DNA of 64,000 nt from Pachyseris speciosa (taxonomy: Eukaryota; Cnidaria; Anthozoa; Scleractinia; Pachyseridae), in the NCBI GenBank assembly GCA_016490735.1, contig JAEMWC010001108.1:1-64000 (forward strand). Direction: 5' to 3'. The notes under the pieces were generated by a model. That model was not told the origin of the DNA and did no database searches. It worked only from the letters and a program-made list of their open reading frames with translations. A program made the position numbers and the translations under genes. Shown piece by piece: positions 34,505 through 54,780 of the stretch (positions are counted from its first letter, which is position 1; each line of letters begins with the position of its first letter).

Positions 34505-34835
34505 AAGTAGCAACAGCACAGGGACCGTGCAGAGGGATGGGCTGGGGGCCTTAGCCCCCCCCCCCCCCCCACTTTGCAGTAAAAAGCAAGTAATACTAAA
34601 AAAATCGTTTCAAAGAAAACTGATTATTCTTGTTTTAAAACACCACTTTTTTTGTAGCTAAAAGTTACACCATGTTAGTTTTAAATGCATTTCCGGCCTT
34701 TTCAGAGGACTTTAATTTAAACATTTTCCGGGGGAGCAAGCCCCCGGACCCCCCCCCTGCCCTACTTCATGCACGCTAACACGTTCAAAGTGACTGCCCC
34801 CCCCTCCCCAGTTGTAAATTTGCTGCGTGTGAAGA
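34505..34835 (+). mobile_element. Dispersed repeat with GC-rich ends, copy 3
   Basis: CAGGGACCGTGCAGAGGG, C-run, GAAAACTGATTATTCTTGTT, GGGGGAGCAAGCCCCCGGAC and a terminal CCAGTTGTAAATTTGCTGCG parallel copy 1 at 26.9 kb. It faces copy 2 in inverted orientation about 300 bp away. Confidence 0.65.
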
Positions 34836-34887
34836 CTATCTACATCAGGTTACCAATATACGACAGAATAGCTCTAACAAAACTGTG

Positions 34888-35218
34888 ACTTAGCAACCAC
34901 AAATTAGCCATAGAGACAGGACGTTATTCGAGACCATTCAAGAAACCTGCAGAGAGAATTTGCCCAATTTGTAAAATAGAAATGGAGGACGAATACCATT
35001 TTCTAAATATATGCCCTGCTTACCAGGAAAAAAGACGTTCGTTACTTAATTATTTGGAAAAAGAATGTGGAATAAAAATAACCAGAATGTCACCTAATAA
35101 AATATTCATGTTTCTAATAAACCCCCCTAGCGGAAATGCTAAAATACAAAAGCTAATAGCAAAACATATATTCGAATGCTTTGAAAAAAGGATAGAGGAA
35201 GACGGCAAAAAGTAAATA
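34888..35218 (+). mobile_element. C-terminal fragment of a non-LTR retrotransposon ORF2
   Basis: The frame reads LSNHKLAIETGRYSRP, ICPICKIEMEDEYHFLNIC and PAYQEKRRSLLN, ending with a stop at 35218. The C-x2-C-x6-E-D-E-x-H-F-L-x2-C-P-x-Y pattern is the zinc-knuckle tail common behind reverse transcriptase in animal LINEs. A TGA upstream and the absence of the RT show it is a 5' truncated, dead copy. The tail carries a short (GTCT)n run near 35340. Confidence 0.75.
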
Positions 35219-35829
35219 CTCTAAGACTTAATCAATTAACAACTTAATTAATAATTAATTAAGTAACAATTTTTGTTTGTAACTTTTAGTTATTTGGAAC
35301 TCGTAGTCGATGTACTGTATAAGACTCCAAATAAAAACATGTCTGTCCGTCTGTCTGTCTGGGCCCTGCAGCCCCGACAAGAGACATCATTCTCGGCAAA
35401 ATTCCGACAATGGCATTGATGCCGAGTATTAACGATTTAAACACCGACAAGCGACACGGGAACCCCCCTGATTGAAGTATGTTTTTCAAGCATCAGCGTG
35501 ATCGAAAGAAGCATTTTAAGCTCTACTTCTCTGTTTAACGTTTACCAACGTCATAAATCTCGCTGCAATAGATTTAAACATACTGGTGCTGTATTTTCCT
35601 TAATGTTTCTTGTGTTTTGTTTGAACCTGTGCTGTATTCTTGAGGTTTTAACTAGGAAAATGGGGGAAACATACTTTTTCTTTGCTTATCTCCACACGAT
35701 CGGAATTGGCGAAAAGCAAAATAAAACAATGGCTTTTTGTTTAAAATTCAATTTAAATTCCTGTTGTCGTGTGACGCTTGATTTGAGACAAGATATGTAA
35801 ATGTTTTTATTGCGTGACTATGTAATTTG

Positions 35830-35934
35830 ATTGGTCGAGGGGACGCATCTTCTCGGCTTACGTGGATTCTGATTGGCTAGCAGTCCAAACGCAGTTTGTT
35901 TGAATGAGTTTCTAAACTGGCCAGCTTCTTCGAA
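35830..35934 (+). promoter_or_regulatory. Likely PLK1 promoter with CCAAT and CHR elements
   Basis: Two inverted CCAAT boxes (ATTGG at 35830-35834 and 35872-35876) are followed by CHR-type motifs TTTGAA (35899-35904) and TTCGAA (35929-35934), about 215-250 bp before the PLK1 start codon. In vertebrates, NF-Y at CCAAT boxes and DREAM/MuvB at a CHR a short distance downstream drive G2/M expression of PLK1-class genes. Motif identity is seen; function is inferred. Confidence 0.5.
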
Positions 35935-36149
35935 CCGATCATTGCTTCCACGCGAATACACTGCTCACTTTGTAAATTTGTTCGCGACTCTTGATCAGAA
36001 TTTTCGCCGATTTTAAAAATTTTCTTCGAGGTGGAAGGCTGAAAACGTCCTAGCCTGAGCTTGCTGTTTTGCTCTTAGATAGCGCAATCGCCATCGATTA
36101 AAATAACAACCGGCTATAATCGAACTGGGAAGCGAGCTGAATATTGAAG

Positions 36150-45510
<9,361 letters not shown>

Positions 45511-47060
45511 TGCTAGGTTTCAAAACAGTTTTAATCAATAATGTATATGTGAACACTCCTTTCTTCTTTATTTCTCTCAAGAGCCTAATACTTCTTAATT
45601 GTGGGATCTGGGAATATGCTACTTAAAGTAACTTTTAGCTTTATATTTCGCTCAAGTAACACTGATCAAATTCTGGCGGGACAACAAGGGTTTGTTAAAT
45701 GCTAGACAAGTTTGTTGTTTTTGCCATTTTCTTTGGATTTCCTTCATTTCTGGCATATGAAAGTTCTATAATAGCAGTTCATTCAAAGAACTGTTCAGTG
45801 TTTTTGTCCTTCTGATAGTCATTATATGTTATAGGTAGATTATGCCTCTGGGCCTTTCAATTGTGCTAAAACATTAATCTGTAAATGTCAAAGTGCTATA
45901 TACAACTGTACAGTATCCCACTTAGCAAATCCATACATCATGTGACGGGGAAGAGATACACTGTAAACATCTTATTTTTAGTCAATTACCCATATGGGCT
46001 GTCTTTTACCTTTGTGATAATGTATTTTCTTCATTACTTATCTATTTATTGTAGAATTTAATAAGGTATGATTTAATGAGAAACAACACTTAGAGCTCTG
46101 TGCGAAACATAGAATTCAGAAGGAATATTTCTTTATTCCACATTCAAGATCAGTTGTTGTAAATTTATATTATTAAATAATATTGCTTTCGTGGTAATTT
46201 TATTTCATTTTGAGTAGCATTGTTTTGAACATTTGCAATCAAGCAAGTTGAACATGTTGTGATGATTATCACAGTATATTATTCAGAAGATAACTTTCAG
46301 AGTTAAAATGTTGATGCTACAATTTCTGATTCACAAATGATATGAAATAACTATATTGGGGGGACTAGAATGAGCAACAATTATTGTCAAGAAATGCATT
46401 TCCTGACTGCACTGTGAAGTATCAACAACATCCCCTTGTCTTCCACATTTCAGACAAATGTTTTAAATGAGGTAGAGAGGAAGGCAGCTTCCCAACCAGT
46501 CCTTTTTAGGAGAGCTTATTTTTGGAGAGAAGGGTACCTATAATGTAATTGTTCTTCTAGAAACAGTTACACGAGATTCTAGAGAATAAACTAGTGGTGG
46601 GATTTTGAGGATGCGTCTTCTGCACTGACATGTGCATGTCTTGTTTGTGCTCTGGCTGAGAGGTTGACAGTTACCTACTTGCAAATAATTCTTCATTATC
46701 CTGTCGGCTTTTCCCATTGTTTCTGCCTTGGGAAAGTTAATAAAGAGCAGACTTTTTATTCAACACATCAGACTGCCAAAGCTGAGTTCTGAGGCAACTG
46801 AAACTTGTCAAATTACTGCCTTATGTATAGAAAGTAATGTAAATAAAGTTCATTAGAAAGTTTTTTCTTAGGTCAGATAATGTTGAAGTCTGCAGAGTTC
46901 ATTAGATGTTACACACGAATTTGAATCCATTTTTTGTAGAAACTATGAAAATGTGAATTTACCAGTTCACACTAGTTAAAGGGGTAACAATTATGTATGA
47001 TCAACCACTCTTGTACATAGTCATTTTATCTTAAACTTCTGAATTAAAGTTTGCCTTACA
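45511..47060 (+). other. PLK1 3' UTR and polyadenylation region
   Basis: AT-rich sequence after the PLK1 stop with no coding signal and no recognisable repeat until about 47.1 kb. AATAAA occurs at 46739-46744 and 46842-46847, and ATTAAA at 47043-47048. The last two are plausible ends for a roughly 1.3-1.5 kb 3' UTR. Confidence 0.5.
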
Positions 47061-47493
47061 ATATGTTGTTATTTTAAGTGTTTACTTAGTAGTTACAACA
47101 CAGTCACATGGCTGTAAAACTAACCTGTACTCTTACGGACGTCACAATGTTTAGTCTCGCAGTGTTTTTTGTCGTCAGAGGAGCGCTGCGTGACGACACT
47201 AAAAACGGTTGCGAGGGAGACAAAATGTTCAAATTTGAAATGAAATGTTTTGCTGTAAGTTTGGCCACAAAATAGTTAATATAACTGTATGTGAAATTGT
47301 TGATTGACAAACTTATGGTGATCCGAGCAATCTAGCCTGCGTTGCAGGCGCCAGAAAGGGAAAGATAGAGCGAGACGGGAGGGAGGGAAAAGGAAGCTTC
47401 CTTTTCCCTTCTCCCTAGCCTGCGCGGCAGGCGTAGAAAGTGGAGGGGAGGGCACTGGGGAGAGGAGAGAGGATGTAAGAATTAACACTTTAA

Positions 47494-47710
47494 GCCTGGT
47501 TTTCACTAGCGACGCAAGAACAAGCGCAAGCATAAGAAGCTTAGGCCAAGTGAAAACGACACAACGCAAGCATAAGTGCAAGCACAAGGAAAAGGAAAAA
47601 TTTTGATACTTGCGCTTATGCTTATGCTTGCGTTAAGCCCATTTTCACGGTGAAATAGGCGCTCTGACTTATGTTTGCGCTTGTGCTTGCGTCACTAGTG
47701 AAAACCAGGC
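47494..47710. mobile_element. 217-bp MITE flanked by TTTAA
   Basis: The inverted ends GCCTGGTTTTCACTAGCGAC and its near complement (CTAGTGAAAACCAGGC at 47695-47710) are flanked by TTTAA at 47489-47493 and 47711-47715. The interior is built of CGCAAGCATAAG-like repeats that also pair. The TTAA within the flank would suit a piggyBac-type target site. Confidence 0.75.
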
Positions 47711-47714
47711 TTTA

Positions 47715-47995
47715 ATGACTGGTCCCGAGGGAACAGTGAATTTTGTTTCCTGAGAATCTCAATGTTTCCCGAGACGAAGTCGAGGGGAACATTGAGATTC
47801 GAGGAGCATTTGTCTTGCTATATAACAAATCACTTAATGACTGGTCCCTTGGGGAACAGTGAATTTTGTTTCCCGAGAATCTCAATGTTTCCCGAGACGA
47901 AGTCGAGGGGAACTTGAGATTCGAGGGAAACAAAATTCACTGTTCCCCAAGGGACCAGTCATTAAGTGATTTGTTATATAGCAAGACAAATGCTT
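47715..47995. mobile_element. Fold-back with a partial direct duplication
   Basis: GCATTTGTCTTGCTATATAA through TTTTGTTTCCC at 47806-47880 is repeated in reverse complement at about 47920-47995. Left of it, 47715-47805 is an incomplete direct copy of the central part (TGACTGGTCCC, GAATCTCAATGTTTCCCGAG). Confidence 0.8.
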
Positions 47996-48126
47996 GATAA
48001 AAACAAATTAAAGCAAAGTTTGAAAAACTTTTATATTTTGAAAAAGAGGCAGTTTTAATCTGTTCTTTAATTGAATTCCAGATCATTGGCGCTCGAAATC
48101 TTATATTAAATTTACCATAGTTCGTT

Positions 48127-48413
48127 CTAGAGCGGTTTTCAATTGAGTGTCGAAAGTAATTATGGTTTTGCTTTGGTTTTGCATTGCTCCGCTCTGTGAT
48201 TGGCCAAGAAAAGTCGCGCCACTTTCTCAACCAATGAGAAGCAAGACCAAAACCAATCGCGACTTGCACGCGCGTATTTTCCCCCCCTTTGCGTCGACTA
48301 CATGTAATTTCTTCGTATTCTGATTGGCTCACTGCACTACTTACTTCTGTTGTGATTGGTCAGAGTAATTGCTTTGGTTTTGGTTTTACGACACTCAATT
48401 GAAAAGCGCTCTA
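48127..48413. mobile_element. MITE with 27-bp TIRs
   Basis: CTAGAGCGGTTTTCAATTGA then GTGTCG at 48127, mirrored at 48389-48413 by CGACACTCAATTGAAAAGCG then CTCTA. 287 bp, non-coding, abutting the next element. Confidence 0.8.
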
Positions 48414-50249
48414 AGAGGGGGGTGAATAGGCCAACGGATCGGTGGATTCTGATAATTTTTTGGGCCCGCCCGGAGTTTGGATTTTCAGTTGTAATAAAGT
48501 TCGGATCATGGATCTCAAAGACCGTCAAAAATGTTATGTTTTTTTAACTCTCCGCATGTCACGCATTGGGAAATAGTAACGCACGCACCAAGGCCGGATT
48601 AGCCCAGAGAGCTTGCTCGCAGGCTAAGGCCGGATAGGACATGTTACCTGCGGGACGAGTTATCTTCGCGCTCTTAGGTCTCCAAGTACTGGCTGTTGCG
48701 TTTGGAATTCTTTGGTCTTTGGCGCTGTTCTCATCCAGTCCATCCAGTTGTTAATCGAGTTTAACTTGTACATGTAAGTGGTTTGAGGGATGATCTCTGA
48801 GCCTGTGACCTTTGTCACATGGTAAGTACATTCACAAAGAGCAGATCTTTCAACGAATGTCGAATCTGCAGTATGACGGCTTTGGCGTTTGTGTGCTAAA
48901 TGTCCAATGCATTATTGACTATGGCGATGACTGGAATTCTGTTGTCAGCTTTTGTGTGAACACCAAGCTGCTTGTTTCACACAATCAAGACATAACTTTG
49001 ACAGAACTCGCCGGCTCCCGTGAAAGCCAAGTAGTTTTCAAATCACAAAACGCAAGGTTGTGCCATTTCAGAGAGGAATCCTTTTGACCGATCAAGTACA
49101 AGCAAGTATCTTCAAGATCGATGGCGAGGAAAGAGTTCAGATATTTGCTGGAACCAAGGTTGAAAGAAACCAAGATGGCCCTGCTTTGGAATGTCAGTTC
49201 AATCAACCAGTTGGTATCTGTGTTGAGTCTACACTCGTTGAAAACGACCACAACTCTTTCTGAACCAGCGAGATTTTTTTAAGTCCGTTGGCAATCTTTA
49301 CGATGCCTTCTTTGTACAAAAGAAAGGACAATTTTCTCCACTGAGAACCTTGTCAGAGGCTTCGGATAAGGTCAAGGAATGCAAGCAATAACACTCGATG
49401 GTTCGCAAGGCATGGTTTCCACCGCAACAGTAAAGTCGGTCGACATACCAGATCATACTACACTGGGGACTAGACAGAATGACGTCACTGGTTTCCACTC
49501 TTTCTTTTGATGCCACCAACCCTCTTAGCTGCATAACCCTGGACGTGGAACATCTGCACTCCACGAGCCACGTCAAACATCCGTTGCTGTCAAAGAAGGA
49601 ACACTGCAGAGACTTGGACAATGCATGCACCTGTGAAAAGAGCTCGTGGTACCCTGATCCAGAGCATGAAATTCCCCTGGCGGCACTTCCCTCTATTCCA
49701 TAGCTCCCAATCGCAAAACGTTCAGAGAAAGAAGTAGAAGAAATGCGCAACTACGCCTTGACATATGGAACTGCCGTTCGACAAGGAACAAACCGCCAAG
49801 AAACAACTATGGCTCGTCCTGGAACGATGTCAGCGGGTTTACCAGCGGCAGTTCGAGATATCTGCTGACAAAGTTAACGTGACCCCGTATGAAATGAACG
49901 AGGATGGAGAGGAAGTCTAGACAGTCGAAAGTTATGAAATAATTCTGAAAATGACGAGGAGGTTTCAGAGTGCGATTCAAGCACGGACGAAGACAAGGAA
50001 GTGGAAGGTGGAGATCTAGGTATTCTTGAACTTGACAGACGGCAGGGTGAGACGGTCCACTTTCTTAGTAGGAGCCAGTACACGCTTTGGACGAAAAAAA
50101 ACGATCAAAAGCAGATTTCTAAAGTAGAGGTAGATCTTTTCAATTGTCAATTATACTATGAGATGCTGATGGTTACTTAAGCGGATTCGGATTTACTAAT
50201 TTTTTTTAACGGATCGACGGATTTAAATACCCCTATTCACCCCCCTCTT
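48413..50249. mobile_element. 1.84-kb TIR element carrying a decayed coding region
   Basis: The ends AAGAGGGGGGTGAATAGG (48413-48430) and its exact reverse complement (50232-50249) are separated by 1.8 kb. A related ACGGATCG-type motif follows inside each end. The interior carries a degenerate plus-strand gene. Confidence 0.7.
48812..49920 (+). pseudogene. Decayed plus-strand gene remnant, NHL-like
   Basis: Blocks in several frames align along one strand: VVFKSQNARLCHF; DQVQASIFKIDGEERVQIF; GPALECQFNQPVGICVES (an NHL-repeat-like motif); SPLRTLSEASDKVKECKQ; SCITLDVEHLHSTSHVKHPL; and LVLERCQRVYQRQFEI. Stops and frameshifts separate them. I associate this block order with a multicopy uncharacterised cnidarian protein family seen in transposon contexts, but cannot verify that here. 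No function is proposed. The minus-strand 150-codon frame over it is a shadow. Confidence 0.5.
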
Positions 50250-50254
50250 CTAAC

Positions 50255-51660
50255 TCTAGGTAGGTAGGTAGGTTTATTTCACAAATACATGGCAGCCCAC
50301 TAAGGGCTGAATTGCGTATTTACAGTAATTGTAATAGAATATCTAATAATACGACAAATGTAAGAATAATAATAAGCCTAAAAGTAAAATTGAATACTGT
50401 AGAATGATAAAAACTATTATTAAAATTAATAAAAACTATATTTATATAATATCATGCTCAATACAAGATTTCATTAAAAATGTATCCCTAAATCTATTTG
50501 TTTTCCACCTTGGTGTTTCAAACCGCCTGCATCGTCTTAGAGAATAAGACGACTTGTGGGCTGAAGGTAAAAGATTTCTTAGCCGGTTACTCTTATCATT
50601 TAAGATAGAATTAAAAGTCTTCTTACAAATATTTTCATTGTAACGTTCAATACTTGGTAATTCAGTGCTGACTAAAGCATCGCTGTAGTCTATCCCCGGG
50701 AAAATAATAGCCAGTGCCCTTTTCTGGACACGCTCCAGTTCCGTCTTTAGATACAATGGCAGTGAGTAATAGAACACTGGTACAGCATAGCTAAGTACAG
50801 ATCGAATGCAAGTGCAATAGAATAATACTAATTCACTTGTCGGGAGTCTCGCCCTCTTAAGCTGCACCAGAAAATACAAACGCTTAGAGGCCTTTTTTAC
50901 AACCTCTCTTACATGCTCATTCCATGACAGATCATCACTGATGGTAACCCCTAGGAGTTTTGCAGACTTTACGGTCTCTACACCTTTCCCATTAACTATG
51001 ATTGGAGGAAAATCCTGCTTCTGTTTACTGAAAGTAATTCGAAGCTCTTTACATTTATCATTATTCAGTTGTACTCTATTTTCAGAGGACCATTCCATTA
51101 CACGGTCAGCTATCCTTTGCGAAATACTTGCCTTCCCTTTGATGACAACCTCTGAGGTCGTAGTGTCATCGACATATTTCCACATTTCGGCATTTATGCC
51201 ACTACTTGCTTCAAGATCATTAATAAGCACGAGAAATAACCACGGCCCTAACTTTGTTCCTTGTGGGGCGCCCGATGGAACTGACTCCCACTCGGAAAAA
51301 CAACCCTTCGCAAGTTTAATTCGCTGAGAACGACCCGATAAGAAATCTATGATCCAATTAATTATCTGTTTGGGTATGTCCAAGACAGTCAGCTTCCTAA
51401 CTAAAATGTCATGATCTATAAGATCAAAAGCCTTCCTATAGTCGTATAGTGTGGCTCTCACGGTGGCGCCGTTTCCGTCAGTCCCTTGTGCCCATCGGTG
51501 AATCATGTGAATCAGAGTTTGAGTTGTAGAGGACTCTGGAAAGGTAATATGATTGTTTCGCTGCAGATCTTGTATTATATTAATGAACCTCACTAACTTC
51601 AGAAAAGAAGGTATCAAAAACAGAGGTAATAATCTATTTTTAAATCTATACATAAATAAT
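50255..51660 (-). mobile_element. Non-LTR retrotransposon fragment with an open reverse transcriptase frame
   Basis: The minus-strand frame 51653-50442 (403 codons, no internal stop) encodes the RT palm and thumb: LYDYRKAFDLIDHDIL, SGAPQGTKLGPWLFLVLIND, and KYVDDTT with the catalytic YVDD, followed by KLLGVTISDDLSWNEHV and the usual region downstream of the RT (RVQKRALAIIFPG). The endonuclease and N-terminal RT are missing, so it is 5' truncated. The 3' end at 50255 is (CCTA)n. The open frame implies a fairly recent insertion. It resembles CR1/Jockey-group ORF2. Confidence 0.9.
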
Positions 51661-51875
51661 GCAATATGATAGGAGACCAGATCATGTAGTTTAATTAATG
51701 ATATTTAATTTTTTGAGTAAAGGACTTGAGTGCTCATCGAATTTTGAGAATGTCATGAGGCGCATATCCTGGGTGCCAGAGGTTATTTTTTTTCGTTTGA
51801 GGGAGGAAAACAAGCTTTAAGTTTTCATTGCTTGTTTTATTGATATGTGGGTACTTCAGCCTGAGCATTAGCTAT

Positions 51876-51920
51876 GCCATTGTGATGAGGCCTAACAAGG
51901 CCGAAACAGCTGTCCATTGC
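51876..51920 (+). ncRNA. Hammerhead-ribozyme-like fold (copy 2, degraded)
   Basis: Same spacing as copy 1. Stem I is GCCATT/CATTGC with two mismatches; the core is GTGATGA (C3 replaced by G, the rest canonical including A9); stem II is intact, GGCC/GGCC around TAACAA; core GAA is followed by the loopless stem III ACAG/CTGT and C51914 at the cleavage site. Outside, CATTAGC (51866-51872) and GCTAATG (51922-51928) can extend stem I. The mutations differ from copy 1, so a canonical ancestor is implied. The similarity continues downstream (GATTTAAGGAGTAATGCCCG, CTACC). Confidence 0.6.
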
Positions 51921-52064
51921 TGCTAATGGGCTTGGGCTCAATCTTTGCTTTGGTAGATTTAAGGAGTAATGCCCGCTACCTTGTGGCCTTAGTGCCCTTA
52001 GAGTGGCTTCAGCTTACTTGATCACATTAATTTGTGAAGTATCCTTGTCACTCCAGTCACATCC

Positions 52065-52560
52065 TACAAGCTTTACGTTTTCATTTTTTGAAATATACGC
52101 GACCTGTGGTTTCCATGTTAGTTTCGAGTCTATAAAGACACCAAGGTATTTATTTATCATCAGACTGAAATCACTGGTTATCTTTTTCTGAGGGGGGTGA
52201 AATATGACGAAACTTGATTTTCTATATTTAGTAAGAGCTTATTAGAGCAGAGCCATATATTTATATTATTTAATTCAGCGTTTATGTTATGTTTTAAAGT
52301 ATCAATATCTCTATGTCTATAGAACAGATTGGCATCATCAGCAAATAGGTGAAATTCAAGAATTTTTGAGCAATGATAAAAATCATTAATATATAATAGA
52401 GACAAAATTGGCCCGAGAACTGATCCTTGAGGAATACCACAAGGGACTGTGACAAGATCAGATGTTACACCTTTTATTGTAACCATTTGTTTACGGTTTT
52501 TGAGATATGACGTGAACCAGTCTTAAGCTATACGACCCAATACCTCTTATTCCAGAGTAT
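52065..52560 (-). mobile_element. LINE reverse transcriptase fragment, frameshifted
   Basis: Minus strand 52486-52178 encodes VPCGIPQGSVLGPILSLLYI and FHLFADDANLFY (FADD catalytic motif). After a frameshift near 52195 it continues as INKYLGVFIDSKLTWKPQV. It is a different LINE family from the one at 50.3-51.7 kb. Confidence 0.8.
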
Positions 52561-52599
52561 TCAAGTTTATCAAAGTGTAAATTCAACGGGCTCATAATT

Positions 52600-53900
52600 T
52601 TCGATTTCGTCGGTAATTCCCTCTCCAGACATCATTTTCTCCAAATAGACAGCCAAAAAGCAACACTTTTCTCACTGTTCTCGTTTTTAGAGCTGTTTTT
52701 CAGCTGTATTGTTGTTGTTGTTGCGGTTGCGAAAGAAAACCTCGATCTGCTATTGTTTTCGCTCGCAGCTCGTCGATGTACCTGAACTTTGCGTCACATT
52801 CAGAGGCCACGTTTGATTTGCCCAATTTCAGTGCCTTTGTTTATCAACCAATCAGAATCCTCTGTTTAATTCTCTTATTTGCACTGTATTTCCATTCTAC
52901 TTTTTTTTCTGCATTTCTCTTAGCCAATCAGAATCGAGAAATTTGTTCATGTATCTTATTAGATCTGAAATCATACGTGTAATTTCTAAATCGGTCTAAG
53001 TTAATCTATTAAGCCTTATGTAGAAACTATATTAATTTATTTAAGTATTTTGCAATAAAATGCTAATAGTTAATCTACGTATTTTGCAGTAAGCTTTTTG
53101 TCAGGGTTGTAGGTAGCCTTTAAATGCACTCCTGTCTGACCCGTATGACCTTTTAGCATCCTGTATAGTGTCTATCATTTAAGGATAAATAAATATGTAT
53201 GTAAATACTTGTTTCCTGGGTAGAATGTATTTCATAGAGCGCTCAACTCATTTGATATAGGAGCACTGACTATAACTTCGCAGGAGTTCAGGCTTCAGGA
53301 GTAATCATCGTTTTATTGCAACAGTGCTGTTTCGTATGGTTCAAAATTATAGGACCACACTCATCAGGCAACTTAAATTTGAAATCTCAAGTATGATTTC
53401 AGACCAAAATTGCACGAAACGAAGTTCAATTACTACTTTATTACACCCATTTTGTAATATTTATTTATCCAGTTCAGGAAACCTTTTTTTTTTAAAGATG
53501 TTTGATGCGTTAAAAAAAGGATGCGAAGTTAGAACAAAAAAAAATAGTGTGATTCGTGACTAAATTGCACTGTTCAAAGCCAATCAAATTGCAAATTGCT
53601 GGGCGTTAGAAAGGGGAAGTAATATATCAAAAACGAGTGCGAGTGTTTCATGAGGGGTTCCAAACACCGAGAAAGAGATGAAAGCACGACGGCGAAGGCG
53701 GAGTGCTTTCGTTGTTTCGAAGTATTTGTAACCCCTGATGAAACACGAAGCACGAATTTTTGATATGGCTTCTCAATTACGCATAAAGATACAATGCAAT
53801 ATAGCAAATATATTGTCTGTATAATTAGCACCGATTGTTTTAAGGAGCAAAAACGAATACATTCTTTCGCATTTTTCACAACTCGTTCCCTGCATACATT
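52600..53900. other. No gene seen
   Basis: Intergenic sequence with only short frames. The 53574-53981 minus frame has no family resemblance and runs into the palindrome at 53921. Confidence 0.4.
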
Positions 53901-53920
53901 TTGTGGGAGTTGTTTGTTTC

Positions 53921-53987
53921 TAGCCTGTGTACAGCCGCCACTCCCCTCAAAAAAATTTTGAGGGGAGGGGCGGCTGTACACAGGCTA
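53921..53987. repeat. Near-perfect palindrome (about 31-bp arms)
   Basis: TAGCCTGTGTACAGCCGCC followed by CTCCCCTCAAAAA, then the mirror image ending GGCTGTACACAGGCTA, centred on AAATTT. One unpaired base separates it from perfect symmetry. Confidence 0.9.
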
Positions 53988-54061
53988 TTTGTTTCGAGTC
54001 AGCCGTCATTCAGTGTAGCTGGCACATGATGGCGGAGAATGCGTGTACCTTAGTGCCAACC

Positions 54062-54162
54062 GTTTTCCTACGACATGGGAAAACGGAATTCGAACTTTCA
54101 TTTTCGCTTTCCGTTTTCCTACGACATGGGAAAACGGAATTCGAACTTTCATTTTCGTTTCC
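54062..54162. repeat. Two direct copies of a 51-bp unit
   Basis: TTTTCCTACGACATGGGAAA then ACGGAATTCGAACTTTCATT occurs at 54062 and again at 54113. Confidence 0.85.
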
Positions 54163-54533
54163 GGTTTTCATTGGCCTGCGTGCAGACGTCTCCTATTTCC
54201 TTTGTTGTCAGCAGAGTGAAACTGTTTGCAAATACGTCATTTGAAACAGAGACAATTACGCAAGTAAAAATAAAATCGCTTATCCTTCAAAACATAATGT
54301 TAAGAAATTGAGATATTGTAGAAAAACAGTAAATAAACGACCTGTCAAAGTGTCAGGGTTGTGTGATATCCTGTACTTGAGTTATTCAGCAAAATATACT
54401 ACTTAAAATTACAGAGTTTAAAACACTCACAGTTTAACTTGGCCATGTTCAAACCTTTCGTCTCGCTGTTGAACTTGTGAACATTCGTACAGACACTTCC
54501 CTTTAACATATTAGTTTTTCAGACCTCAAAAAC

Positions 54534-54780
54534 ATGAGACATGCCGTGGCTTCGCATGGCGGCATTCTTGTTATTGTGTTATTTTTCGTTAGCGCTTGCG
54601 CAGAAATACCGGAAGTGAGCTTTGTGGATGAAACACGACGACGGACGGAATTTTTACACTCGGGTCTTCCACGCGAACTCTCTGGATGGGGTGCTAGTTC
54701 ATTGCAGAGTAACCCCTGTCATTTTGCCGGTTCGGAACCCATTTGCTCTCCAGGGCCCAGTTGTTTAAAGCACGATCAAG
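54534..54780 (+). CDS. Orphan signal-peptide exon (hypothetical secreted protein)
   Basis: ATG at 54534 opens a frame with a hydrophobic leader (ILVIVLFFVSACAE), an acidic-basic stretch (VSFVDETRRRTEF) and three Cys (NPCHF, PICSPGPSC), meeting a GTAATC donor after 54780. Unspliced it stops at 54839. Sequence from the promoter side through VSFVDETRR has homologues at 9.8-10.0 kb, where SACAETPEVSFVDDTRR can be read in reverse. This may therefore be a duplicated first exon or part of a repeat. No second exon was found. Confidence 0.3.

Noticed and set aside
35336..35362. GTCTGTCC/GTCTGTCT run as a CRISPR-like or regulatory repeat
   Set aside because: It is a short microsatellite at the tail of a LINE fragment; CRISPR arrays are not expected in animal DNA and no spacer pattern is present.
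36144..36149. Upstream TTG start for PLK1
   Set aside because: Eukaryotic initiation and the conserved N-terminus favour ATG at 36150.
49298..49750. 150-codon minus-strand frame
   Set aside because: It is antisense to the recognisable plus-strand blocks of the decayed gene in the 1.84-kb element.
53574..53981. 135-codon minus-strand frame
   Set aside because: No recognisable domain; its start lies within the palindrome at 53921-53987.
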